From: UBA3006 sp031401235
Lineage (GTDB): Bacteria > Actinomycetota > Acidimicrobiia > Acidimicrobiales > Ilumatobacteraceae
Length of the DNA stretch: 25,558 nucleotides
Direction of reading: 5' to 3'
Assembly (NCBI GenBank): GCA_031401235.1
Contig: JANNRJ010000020.1
Location: 1 to 25,558 of the forward strand
Shown here one piece after another: positions 17,116 to 23,984 of the stretch. The notes under the pieces are model-generated. The model ran no database searches. It was not told where the DNA came from and saw only the letters and a program-made list of their open reading frames with translations. The translations under genes and the position numbers were made by a program. Every line of letters begins with the position of its first letter. Positions within the stretch are counted from its first letter, which is position 1.

Positions 17116-17229
17116 AATGACCCTCCGTTGATTTGGCTCGTCGGCGCTGCTACATCGCAACTACGTGAATAGTGATTCCTCACTGCCGACGCTACTCAAC
17201 AAGAGGCCTAATGAGTACTGTGGAGACTG
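17116..17229. promoter_or_regulatory. Divergent intergenic region between alcohol dehydrogenase and mftA, with inverted repeat
   Basis: This 114 bp region must hold the promoters for both divergent transcripts. It contains a perfect inverted repeat AGTGA-TTCC-TCACT at 17171-17184, near its centre, and a wider pair GTCGGC (17140-17145) and GCCGAC (17185-17190). Neither repeat is followed by a T-run, so an operator is likelier than a terminator. Clear -35/-10 boxes are not obvious on either strand. No mycofactocin TetR-type regulator (MftR) gene is in the window. Confidence 0.35.
17121..17127 (-). promoter_or_regulatory. Strong Shine-Dalgarno for the alcohol dehydrogenase
   Basis: CGGAGGG on the minus strand lies five bases before the GTG at 17113-17115. 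It decides the start in favour of GTG over the upstream in-frame ATG and is the best ribosome binding site among the genes in the mycofactocin region. Confidence 0.65.
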
Positions 17230-17367
17230 ATGGAACCCACAGAGTCCGTAACGGCGACCGATATCACCGAACCTATTGCCCCTGTGGCCGCGTCGAGCGC
17301 CCAAGTCGTTGTCGAAGAATTGCTCATTGAAGAGATTTCGATAGACGGCATGTGCGGCGTTTACTAA
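17230..17367 (+). CDS. mftA: Mycofactocin precursor peptide MftA
   Basis: A 45-residue peptide translated by hand. It starts MEPTESVTATDITEPIAPVA, continues through an acidic VVVEELLIEEIS segment and ends with the family hallmark IDGMCGVY followed by TAA. In characterised systems the C-terminal Val-Tyr is oxidatively decarboxylated and crosslinked by MftC, then processed to premycofactocin; the preceding residues are leader recognised by MftB. The start ATG at 17230 is bounded by an in-frame TGA at 17212, and GGAG lies four bases upstream (short spacing). mftB follows after 11 bp. The precursor is at the longer end of what I recall for the family, but the core is perfect. Confidence 0.95.
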   Translation: MEPTESVTATDITEPIAPVAASSAQVVVEELLIEEISIDGMCGVY

Positions 17368-17378
17368 ATTCGAACACC

Positions 17379-17645
17379 ATGTCGGTAACGCTCGATACGG
17401 CTTGCGAATTGGACCCCCGGGTGTCACTACGCGCCGAACCATTTGGAGCCCTTGCCTACCACCACATCAATCGCAAACTTGTGTTTCTTAGGCATCCGGA
17501 TGTTGTCGCCGTCGTTCAAGATCTCTCCCAACATCCAACGCTTGCCGACACTCTCACAGCGCTCGGCGTACACCCTGACCGCTGGCCAAGTTTTGTGGTC
17601 GCGGTTGATTCGCTCTATTCGTCTGAGTTCATTCGTGTCCGCTAG
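17379..17645 (+). CDS. mftB: Mycofactocin biosynthesis chaperone MftB
   Basis: An 88-residue RiPP recognition element-type protein. ELDPRVSLRAEPFGALAYHH, then NRKLVFLRHPDVVAVVQDLS and a C-terminal helix with LADTLTALGV match MftB, the small PqqD-like protein that binds MftA and presents it to MftC. The ATG at 17379 is chosen; a start nine codons earlier would overlap mftA and lacks support. The C-terminal 11 bases overlap the mftC start, implying coupled translation and tight stoichiometry with the enzyme. It acts in the cytoplasm. Confidence 0.92.
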   Translation: MSVTLDTACELDPRVSLRAEPFGALAYHHINRKLVFLRHPDVVAVVQDLSQHPTLADTLTALGVHPDRWPSFVVAVDSLYSSEFIRVR

Positions 17646-18765
17646 CACTCTGGTTGCCCAACTCAAGCACGGGCTAGACGCGCCGATTTGCTTAACATGG
17701 GAAATCACTTATGCCTGCAACTTGCAGTGCATCCACTGTTTGTCCAGTAGCGGTCGGCGCGATCCACGCGAATTGACCACCGAGCAAGCCAAAGAAGTGC
17801 TGAACGAACTCCGTGACTTGCAAGTGTTCTACGTCAATATCGGTGGTGGTGAGCCGATGATTCGGCAGGATTTTTTTGACATTCTTGAATATGCCGAGCA
17901 ATGCAACATTGGCGTAAAGTTTTCCACAAACGGAACTTATATCGATGCGAAAAATGCCCAACGTCTGGCGGCAATGAAGTATCTGGACATCCAAATCAGC
18001 CTGGATGGCATTGACTCGACAACTAACGATGTTGTGCGCGGGGAAGGGTCATACGCAGTTGCTCGGCGAGCGATGAATCACCTACGAGATGCAAATTTTG
18101 GAGCGTTCAAAATCTCGGTCGTTGTAACTCGTCACAATGTGGATCAATTGGATGAATTTAAGACACTTGCGGACTCATACGGAGCCCAACTGCGCATCAC
18201 TCGAATGCGTCCATCGGGCCGCGGGATCGACAGTTGGAAAGATCTACATCCGACCCAAATTCAGCAACGACAGATCTACGAATGGCTGGTTGACCACGGT
18301 GACACTGTTCTGACTGGCGATTCCTTCTTCCATCTGAATGCATTGGGTCCGGCACTTCCAGGACTGAACATGTGTGGGGCAGGACGAGTGGTCTGTCTCA
18401 TCGATCCAATTGGAGATGTCTACGCTTGTCCGTTTGTCATCCACGATCAATTCAAAGCTGGCTCGATACACAATCAAGGCGGCTTTACTCAGGTGTGGCG
18501 TAACAGCGAACTCTTTGTCTCGTTGCGCCAACCAGATTCCCTCGGAGCATGCATGTCGTGTGGCAACTATGACTCTTGCCAAGGAGGATGCATGGCGGCG
18601 AAATTCTTCACCGGGCTTCCTCTCGATGGTCCCGATCCAGAGTGCGTTCTTGGCCATGGCGACGAACTCTTGCGTGTCGCTGACATCCTGCTCATTCCCA
18701 AACCGACGATGGATCATTCACGAGGAGTTCGGCTGAACACGCCACAGCCCATCAGCGTGCGCTGA
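17635..18765 (+). CDS. mftC: Mycofactocin radical SAM maturase MftC
   Basis: A 376-residue radical SAM/SPASM enzyme. The N-terminal GLDAPICLTWEITYACNLQC begins the SAM-cluster motif CX3CX2C at Cys28, Cys32 and Cys35. YVNIGGGEPMIRQDFF is the GGE motif binding the SAM amine, and VKFSTNGTYI and IQISLDGID are core barrel strands. The C-terminal SPASM domain for auxiliary Fe-S clusters has CGAGRVVC near residue 246 and CMSCGNYDSCQGGC from about residue 306, with a last Cys in DPECVLGHG. In characterised systems it decarboxylates MftA Tyr and then forms a C-C bond with Val. GTG at 17635 inside mftB is chosen; the 64 codons further upstream in this frame overlap mftB and are not MftC-like. Its TGA overlaps the next ATG (TGATG). 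Confidence 0.96.
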   Translation: MSASTLVAQLKHGLDAPICLTWEITYACNLQCIHCLSSSGRRDPRELTTEQAKEVLNELRDLQVFYVNIGGGEPMIRQDFFDILEYAEQCNIGVKFSTNGTYIDAKNAQRLAAMKYLDIQISLDGIDSTTNDVVRGEGSYAVARRAMNHLRDANFGAFKISVVVTRHNVDQLDEFKTLADSYGAQLRITRMRPSGRGIDSWKDLHPTQIQQRQIYEWLVDHGDTVLTGDSFFHLNALGPALPGLNMCGAGRVVCLIDPIGDVYACPFVIHDQFKAGSIHNQGGFTQVWRNSELFVSLRQPDSLGACMSCGNYDSCQGGCMAAKFFTGLPLDGPDPECVLGHGDELLRVADILLIPKPTMDHSRGVRLNTPQPISVR

Positions 18766-20675
18766 TGCAGTTGCTCACGCCACTCCAAATTGGTCCACAA
18801 CCTGTACCAAACCGAATCATGTTTGGTCCACATGTCACCAACCTCGGTGATGATGATCGATCATTTAGTACTCGCCATGTCGCCTACTACGAGCGTCGCG
18901 CCCGTGGTGGATGTGGACTTATCGTCACCGAGGGTGCCAGCGTTGACGACAGCGACTGGCCCTACGAACGGGCGCCAAGAGCCCAAAGTTGCGCTTCGGG
19001 TTGGTCGGATATTGCCAAGAGATGTCATGCCCATGGTGCAATCGTCGTTGCCTCGCTAGATCATGCCGGTGGGCAGGGTTCATCTGCATTTCATCAGTCA
19101 CCGTTATGGGCGCCAAGTCGAGTTCCGGAAGTAACTACACGGGAAGTTCCCAAATGGATGGAATCTATTGATATCCATTCGGTCATCCACGGCTTTAGTC
19201 GGGCTACAGAAATAGCGATGGACGCTGGTTGCGACGGCGTCGAAATCAATGCCGGTCAGCACAGTCTTATTCGTCAGTTTCTTTCGGGTCTGACCAATCA
19301 TCGTGCCGATGAATGGGGAGTTGATAAGACACTTTTTGCCCGCCAAGTAATTGCTGGAGTGCGCAAAGCCGGTGGTTCTTCGACGATGATTGGCTTACGT
19401 TTATCCTGCGATGAGTTGGCCCCATGGGCCGGTATCACTCCAGAAATTGCCGCCCGGTTTGCTCCACAGCTAATAGCGGAAGGTGTCGACTATTTGGTCG
19501 TTGTTCGCGGAGGCATCTATTCGACCGAGAAGACCAGACCAGATTTTCACGAATCACCGATGTTCAATCGCGAATTGTGTGGGGAGATGAAATCACAAGT
19601 CCAAATTCCGGTGTACCTACAAGGATCAGTAATTGATGTTGAACGTGCCGAAGAAGCAGTCTCTTCCGGGGTGTGCGATGCCGTCGAAATGACCAGAGCA
19701 CAGATTGCAGATGCCGACATGGCGAGCAAACTTCGTCAGCAAATTCCACAGCGAATTCGACCGTGCATTCTGTGCAATCAAACATGTCAAGTCCGAGATG
19801 TGCGCAATCCGCTTGTCACTTGTGTGGTTGATCCGACAAGTGGCCACGAGTCAACCGAACCACATTGGGAGTCGCTCGCGACTAAACCACGAAATGTGAC
19901 CATCATTGGCAGCGGTGTGGCTGGGTTGGAGACTGCCCGAATGACCGCACTCCGCGGACATCATGTCAAGGTGTATGAGCGCAACCACAGCATTGGTGGC
20001 CTCGCAGCAATTACTGGATCTGGCAAATCCTTCGTTGATTGGCTTGTTTCAGAGTGCACACTGGCTGGCGTGGTAATCACCACGAATGTTGAATGGAACA
20101 CCAACACACCTGATGACCCAAAAAAATTTGATACCGATGTCGTCGTGCAATGCACCGGATCAATTCCCGGGACACGCCGATACCGCATCGATTCCACCGC
20201 CATCGTCGTCGACATTGCCGATTTGCGACGGGGAGATTCTCGGTTACCAACAATTGGTGATGTCATCGTGCAAGATCCAATCGGCGGGCAAATCGGAGTT
20301 GCAATTGCCGAAGAATTGGGTGACCGTGCCATTCTCATCACCCCGGACAACGTCGCTGGCAATGAACTTTCCCGCACTGGCGACCTGGCGCCGGCAAATG
20401 TTCGACTCGCTAAGTCAGGAGTGCGTACAATTCGTCGCGCACTTTTGCGTGCGGTCACCACGACGCATGTCGAGATTGAAGATCGGTTCACCGGCCAGCG
20501 TTCACTGTTGCCCTGCGTTGGTGTCATTGATTGCGGATTTCGTCTCCCAACCGCGATTATTGCTGGGACCCATATGCAGGTGGGTGATTGTGTTGCACCG
20601 AGGACGATTCTTGAAGCGGTACTCGAAGCGCGTCGTGCGGCGTTGGCAATTGACAATGTGCCTGTCCGCGACTGA
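18765..20675 (+). CDS. Mycofactocin-associated FadH/OYE-family iron-sulfur flavoenzyme 1
   Basis: A 636-residue protein of the 2,4-dienoyl-CoA reductase/trimethylamine dehydrogenase class. The N-terminal FMN TIM barrel (LLTPLQIGPQPVPNRIMFGP onward) holds SLDHAGGQGSS and EINAGQHSLIRQFLSG. CILCNQTC then Cys353 gives the 4Fe-4S motif CX2CX3CX11C (Cys334, 337, 341, 353). GSGVAGLE at about 382 is the FAD motif, and VGDCVAPRTILEAV ends the FAD domain. The catalytic Tyr of FadH-type enzymes aligns with Ser167. The second dinucleotide site (about residues 500-515) reads DPIGGQIGVAIAEEL rather than GxGxxG, so NAD(P)H use is doubtful. Context and length agree with the named family 'mycofactocin system FadH/OYE oxidoreductase 1'. 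The start ATG overlaps the mftC stop. Confidence 0.88.
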   Translation: MQLLTPLQIGPQPVPNRIMFGPHVTNLGDDDRSFSTRHVAYYERRARGGCGLIVTEGASVDDSDWPYERAPRAQSCASGWSDIAKRCHAHGAIVVASLDHAGGQGSSAFHQSPLWAPSRVPEVTTREVPKWMESIDIHSVIHGFSRATEIAMDAGCDGVEINAGQHSLIRQFLSGLTNHRADEWGVDKTLFARQVIAGVRKAGGSSTMIGLRLSCDELAPWAGITPEIAARFAPQLIAEGVDYLVVVRGGIYSTEKTRPDFHESPMFNRELCGEMKSQVQIPVYLQGSVIDVERAEEAVSSGVCDAVEMTRAQIADADMASKLRQQIPQRIRPCILCNQTCQVRDVRNPLVTCVVDPTSGHESTEPHWESLATKPRNVTIIGSGVAGLETARMTALRGHHVKVYERNHSIGGLAAITGSGKSFVDWLVSECTLAGVVITTNVEWNTNTPDDPKKFDTDVVVQCTGSIPGTRRYRIDSTAIVVDIADLRRGDSRLPTIGDVIVQDPIGGQIGVAIAEELGDRAILITPDNVAGNELSRTGDLAPANVRLAKSGVRTIRRALLRAVTTTHVEIEDRFTGQRSLLPCVGVIDCGFRLPTAIIAGTHMQVGDCVAPRTILEAVLEARRAALAIDNVPVRD

Positions 20676-20688
20676 CTAAGTTTCTCTC

Positions 20689-21279
20689 ATGAATCCGTTT
20701 GTGGTTGGCGCTGGAATTATTGCGTCATATCTCTTCGGTACGTTTCCAAGTGCGCTACTAGTAGCAAAGCGAGGTGGAATTGATGTCACTGCCGCTGGCT
20801 CGGGTAATCCCGGCACTTCCAATGTTGTTCGCCTGCTCGGATGGAAATACGGCGCAGTGGTATTCGCTCTTGATATGGCAAAGGGTGCGATTGCCGCCGT
20901 CATCGGATGGCAGATCGACGGAACCCGTGTATCAGTGTTTGCCTATTTTTGTGTAGTGGCGGCAATTGTCGGCCACACATATCCAGTTACCCGCAAATTT
21001 AGAGGTGGCAAAGGTGTGGCTACAGGTGGCGGGGCAATGTTTGTATTGCACCCGGCAATCAGCCTTGTGCTGTTTACATCGTGGTTCATTATTCGCAAAT
21101 TGACTAAGAAATCCTCGATTGCTTCGCTTACCATCTCGGTTGCCCTGCCCATTGCCATTGCCATCGACGGCGCCGAAGCATGGGAAATTTCTGCCCTAGT
21201 GGTCATGGTCATTTTGATCATTGTTCGTCATATCGGAAATATCCAGCGACTTCGCACTAAGCAGGAGCCCACCGCGTAG
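20689..21279 (+). CDS. plsY: PlsY-like acyl-phosphate:glycerol-3-phosphate acyltransferase
   Basis: A 196-residue polytopic membrane protein. The three cytoplasmic PlsY motifs are recognisable: FGTFPSALLVAKRGGIDVTA with GSGNPGTSNVVRLLGWKYG, then DMAKGAIAAV, GHTYPVTRKFRGGKGVATGG, and RHIGNIQRL near the C-terminus. About five membrane helices are visible. By family it acylates glycerol 3-phosphate with acyl phosphate to start phospholipid synthesis. Its place between two OYE-like genes inside a mycofactocin operon (13 bp and 24 bp gaps) is unexpected. It may be the only PlsY of the cell or a specialised paralog; the window cannot show which. Confidence 0.87.
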   Translation: MNPFVVGAGIIASYLFGTFPSALLVAKRGGIDVTAAGSGNPGTSNVVRLLGWKYGAVVFALDMAKGAIAAVIGWQIDGTRVSVFAYFCVVAAIVGHTYPVTRKFRGGKGVATGGGAMFVLHPAISLVLFTSWFIIRKLTKKSSIASLTISVALPIAIAIDGAEAWEISALVVMVILIIVRHIGNIQRLRTKQEPTA

Positions 21280-21303
21280 AAAGCGTCGCCGTAACCTTGG
21301 CTA

Positions 21304-23262
21304 ATGGCGCACCGATACTTATGGACACCACTGCAATTGGGTCCGGTTACCGTGACCAATCGCATTGTGTTCAGTGCCCATCTCACCAACTATGCGCGAG
21401 ACGGCAAACCAACCGAGCAACATGCCGCCTATTACTCGGCTCGAGCTCGCGGTGGTGCCGGGCTGATCATCACTGAGGAACACAGCACGCACCCAACTGA
21501 TTGGCCATATGAAAAACTTATTCACGGTTTTCATCGGGATGTGATTCCTGGTTATCGACGAATTACTACAGCAGTTCATCAATATCGAGTGCCGATTTTT
21601 GCCCAAATCAATCACAACGGTGGGCAAGCAAGTTCCATGTACAGCCGACTTCCAGTGTGGGCACCGAGTGCCGTCGCCGATCCGCTTTTTCGAGAGGTTC
21701 CCAAGGCAATCACTCATGACGAGATTGGCGAAGTAGTCGCCGGCTACGTCCGCGTGGCTGAGAATTGCGCCGAGGGTGGCTTCGATGGCGTGGAATTACA
21801 GTGCAGTCACTCATCAATCGTGCGCGGATTTCTGTCTCCGGCAACCAACAAGCGCGTCGACGAATACGGCGGATCGCTGGAGAACCGAACGCGACTGCTA
21901 ATCGAAATAGTGTGCGCGGTGCGTCGCGCAATTGGACCGGAACTGGCACTCGGAGTTCGGTTGTGCGGAGACGAATTCATCGAGGATGGCACCACCATTG
22001 ACGACGCAGTTGAGATAGCCAAACTGGTGGAAAAAACCGACAATGTTGACTACATCAACACCTCCATCGGTGTGGCAACTGCGAGTCTGTTCATGATTGA
22101 GGCATCCATGCATATTCCGCCCGGTTATGCCCTATTCATTCCATCAGCAATTCGCCAAGCCGTTGATCTGCCCGTGGTTGGTGTAGGCAGATTCAAGGAT
22201 CCACAGCAGGCCGAACGGGCAATTGCCGATGGACACTGCGATCTGGTGGGTGTCGTCCGGGGGCAAATTGCCGATCCAGATTTCGCCGCCAAAGCCCGCG
22301 CCGGTGCAACGGATGAAATTCGATTGTGCTTGAGTTGCAATCAAGAATGTGTTGGTCGCATGGGACTCAACCGCTGGATGGGGTGCATTGAAAATCCGCA
22401 CACGGGACGCGAACACGAAGTGCAAACAAACAAGCAAATACAGCTATCAAAAACTCCCCAACAGGTAATGGTGATCGGCGCCGGTCCGGCCGGTTTGCAG
22501 GCTGCAATTGCTGCGGCTCGCGGCGGTCATCGAGTGATCGTGTATGAGTTGCAAAAACATGCTGGAGGTCAAGTTAGTTTGGCTGCAAGCGTTCCGAACC
22601 GTGCCGAGTTTGGTGATCTCATTCGTAATCAACTGGCCGAATGTAAACGGCTTGGCGTAACCATCAATTTTGGCCATCGTGTTGATATTGGATTTGTTGA
22701 ACAACAGAAACCCGATCACGTAATCGTTGCCACCGGTTCTATTCCCCAGCGACCGTGGTGGGTGCCAGCGCAGGATTCAGGGTCCCAGGTTTGCGATGTG
22801 CGCGAAGTACTCGACGGTACGGCAAATCCGCGAGGCAAAGTCATTGTCGTGGATGAAATTGGATTCCATCACGCCACATCCGTTGGCGAACTTCTTGCCG
22901 ATCGAGGTTGTGCCGTCGAGATCATCACTTCGGCGATGGTGGTGGGTCAAGATCTTGGACTCACATTGGATATGGAAAATTGGTGGATGAGAGCGAGCAC
23001 CAAAGGAATCGTGCAAAGTACGGATTTAGTGCCGTTGGCGATGACAGGGAATGAACTCACATTACTGCACCATCCCACTGGCACGAATCACTCACGCACA
23101 GTTGACTGGGTAGTACTTGCCGTTCCCGGTCAACCTGTTGACGAGCTCTATCACGAACTCAAGAATCATGGATTCAACGTCTCCCGAATTGGCGACTGCG
23201 TTGCGCCACGTCGTGCCCACTCCGCAGTCATTGAGGGCGAACGCGTTGGTGCGTCACTTTAG
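21304..23262 (+). CDS. Mycofactocin-associated FadH/OYE-family iron-sulfur flavoenzyme 2
   Basis: A 652-residue paralog of the enzyme at 18765, colinear throughout. The FMN barrel shows LGPVTVTNRIVFSAHLTNYA, INHNGGQASSMYS, CSHSSIVRGFLSPATNKRVD and EYGGSLENRTRLLIEIV. CLSCNQEC with Cys361 forms the 4Fe-4S site (Cys342, 345, 349, 361). VIGAGPAGLQAAIAAARGGH (about residue 392) is a complete FAD motif, and IGDCVAPRRAHSAV ends the domain. Ser171 occupies the position of the FadH catalytic Tyr. The inserted dinucleotide domain reads VVDEIGFHHATSVGELLADR, which lacks GxGxxG and recalls the degenerate site of trimethylamine dehydrogenase. The best family match is 'mycofactocin system FadH/OYE oxidoreductase 2'. 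It follows the PlsY-like gene after 24 bp and precedes DedA by 37 bp. Confidence 0.88.
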   Translation: MAHRYLWTPLQLGPVTVTNRIVFSAHLTNYARDGKPTEQHAAYYSARARGGAGLIITEEHSTHPTDWPYEKLIHGFHRDVIPGYRRITTAVHQYRVPIFAQINHNGGQASSMYSRLPVWAPSAVADPLFREVPKAITHDEIGEVVAGYVRVAENCAEGGFDGVELQCSHSSIVRGFLSPATNKRVDEYGGSLENRTRLLIEIVCAVRRAIGPELALGVRLCGDEFIEDGTTIDDAVEIAKLVEKTDNVDYINTSIGVATASLFMIEASMHIPPGYALFIPSAIRQAVDLPVVGVGRFKDPQQAERAIADGHCDLVGVVRGQIADPDFAAKARAGATDEIRLCLSCNQECVGRMGLNRWMGCIENPHTGREHEVQTNKQIQLSKTPQQVMVIGAGPAGLQAAIAAARGGHRVIVYELQKHAGGQVSLAASVPNRAEFGDLIRNQLAECKRLGVTINFGHRVDIGFVEQQKPDHVIVATGSIPQRPWWVPAQDSGSQVCDVREVLDGTANPRGKVIVVDEIGFHHATSVGELLADRGCAVEIITSAMVVGQDLGLTLDMENWWMRASTKGIVQSTDLVPLAMTGNELTLLHHPTGTNHSRTVDWVVLAVPGQPVDELYHELKNHGFNVSRIGDCVAPRRAHSAVIEGERVGASL

Positions 23263-23299
23263 ACACAATCAACATCACTGAACTAGCGTCAACGATGAA

Positions 23300-23953
23300 A
23301 TGTCGTATATAGAGGATCTGCTCAATTGGCTCAAAGACTTCTCATCATCGCCATGGTTCTATGCAATTCTGTTTGCAATTGCTCTCGCTGACTCAGTTCT
23401 ACCGATAGTTCCGAGCGAAACGCTCGTTGTTATTGGCGGAGTAAGCGCAGGAAGTGGATCGCTTTCAATTGTTGCGGTTATCGCCTGTGCGGCAGCCGGT
23501 GCATTCATCGGCGACAATCTGGCATACCTCATTGGCGCACGCGCAAGTTCATTCATTACTCGCCGCTACTCTCGAACTGCCAGGGGTAGACACCGACTTG
23601 AGCAAGCCATTCATCAGATTCATGAGCGTGGAGGATTGCTCCTAATCACCGCCCGGTTCATTCCAGGTGGTCGCACGTTGCTCACGTTGTCCTGCGGTGT
23701 CACCCGACAACCACGAACTTGGTTCATACGTTGGACTTTCATCGCCACGACAATCTGGGCCAACTACGCGGCATTGCTGGGTTTCCTCGGTGGTAAAACC
23801 TTTTCCGATAATCACGCACTAGCCTTCCTGGTTGCGTTCGGATGTGCAATTGGGATCACCGTTATCATCGAAATTGTTCGCTTTCTGTTAAGACTCCGAC
23901 GCGGCACCACGAAACGTCAAATCAAGCGAGCCGACACGGCTTCTCGGCCTTAG
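23300..23953 (+). CDS. DedA family (SNARE-associated/VTT domain) membrane protein
   Basis: A 217-residue integral membrane protein. Hallmarks are ADSVLPIVPSETLVVIGG (the membrane-reentrant 'P.VPSE' motif), GAFIGDNLAYLIGARAS, and RFIPGGRTLLTLSCGVTRQP (the 'R.IPGGR' motif). Several following hydrophobic helices end in a basic tail (RLRRGTTKRQIKRAD). Characterised DedA proteins translocate polyprenyl phosphate or phospholipid head groups or support proton-motive-force homeostasis. It sits 37 bp after OYE 2 and 25 bp before the ETF alpha gene, so is probably co-transcribed with them; whether it has a mycofactocin-related role is unknown. Confidence 0.9.
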   Translation: MSYIEDLLNWLKDFSSSPWFYAILFAIALADSVLPIVPSETLVVIGGVSAGSGSLSIVAVIACAAAGAFIGDNLAYLIGARASSFITRRYSRTARGRHRLEQAIHQIHERGGLLLITARFIPGGRTLLTLSCGVTRQPRTWFIRWTFIATTIWANYAALLGFLGGKTFSDNHALAFLVAFGCAIGITVIIEIVRFLLRLRRGTTKRQIKRADTASRP

Positions 23954-23960
23954 GCCAGCG

Positions 23961-23984
23961 CCCGTAGCCTTACGGGTAATGCGC
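23961..23984 (+). promoter_or_regulatory. Hairpin at the ribosome binding site of the ETF alpha gene
   Basis: CCCGTA-GCCT-TACGGG (23961-23976) is a perfect 6-bp inverted repeat with a 4-base loop. It ends two bases before the ATG at 23979. The only Shine-Dalgarno-like bases (ACGGG) lie in its 3' arm, and outer GCG/CGC (23958-23960 and 23982-23984) could extend the stem around the start codon. There is no T-run, so translational control is likelier than termination. Confidence 0.35.

Noticed and set aside
17211..17330. A 39-codon frame starting ATG at 17211 with AAGAGG upstream, overlapping mftA in another frame
   Set aside because: Its sequence is Arg/Cys-rich and not family-like, while the overlapping frame ends in a perfect MftA core; it is probably chance, though its ATG could affect initiation of mftA.
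17443..17634. 64-codon upstream extension of mftC
   Set aside because: It overlaps mftB completely in another frame and does not resemble MftC N-termini; GTG 17635 gives the expected start.
19961..20656. 231-codon minus-strand open frame
   Set aside because: It is antisense to OYE 1, is Ser/Thr/Arg-rich low-complexity, and shows no domain pattern.
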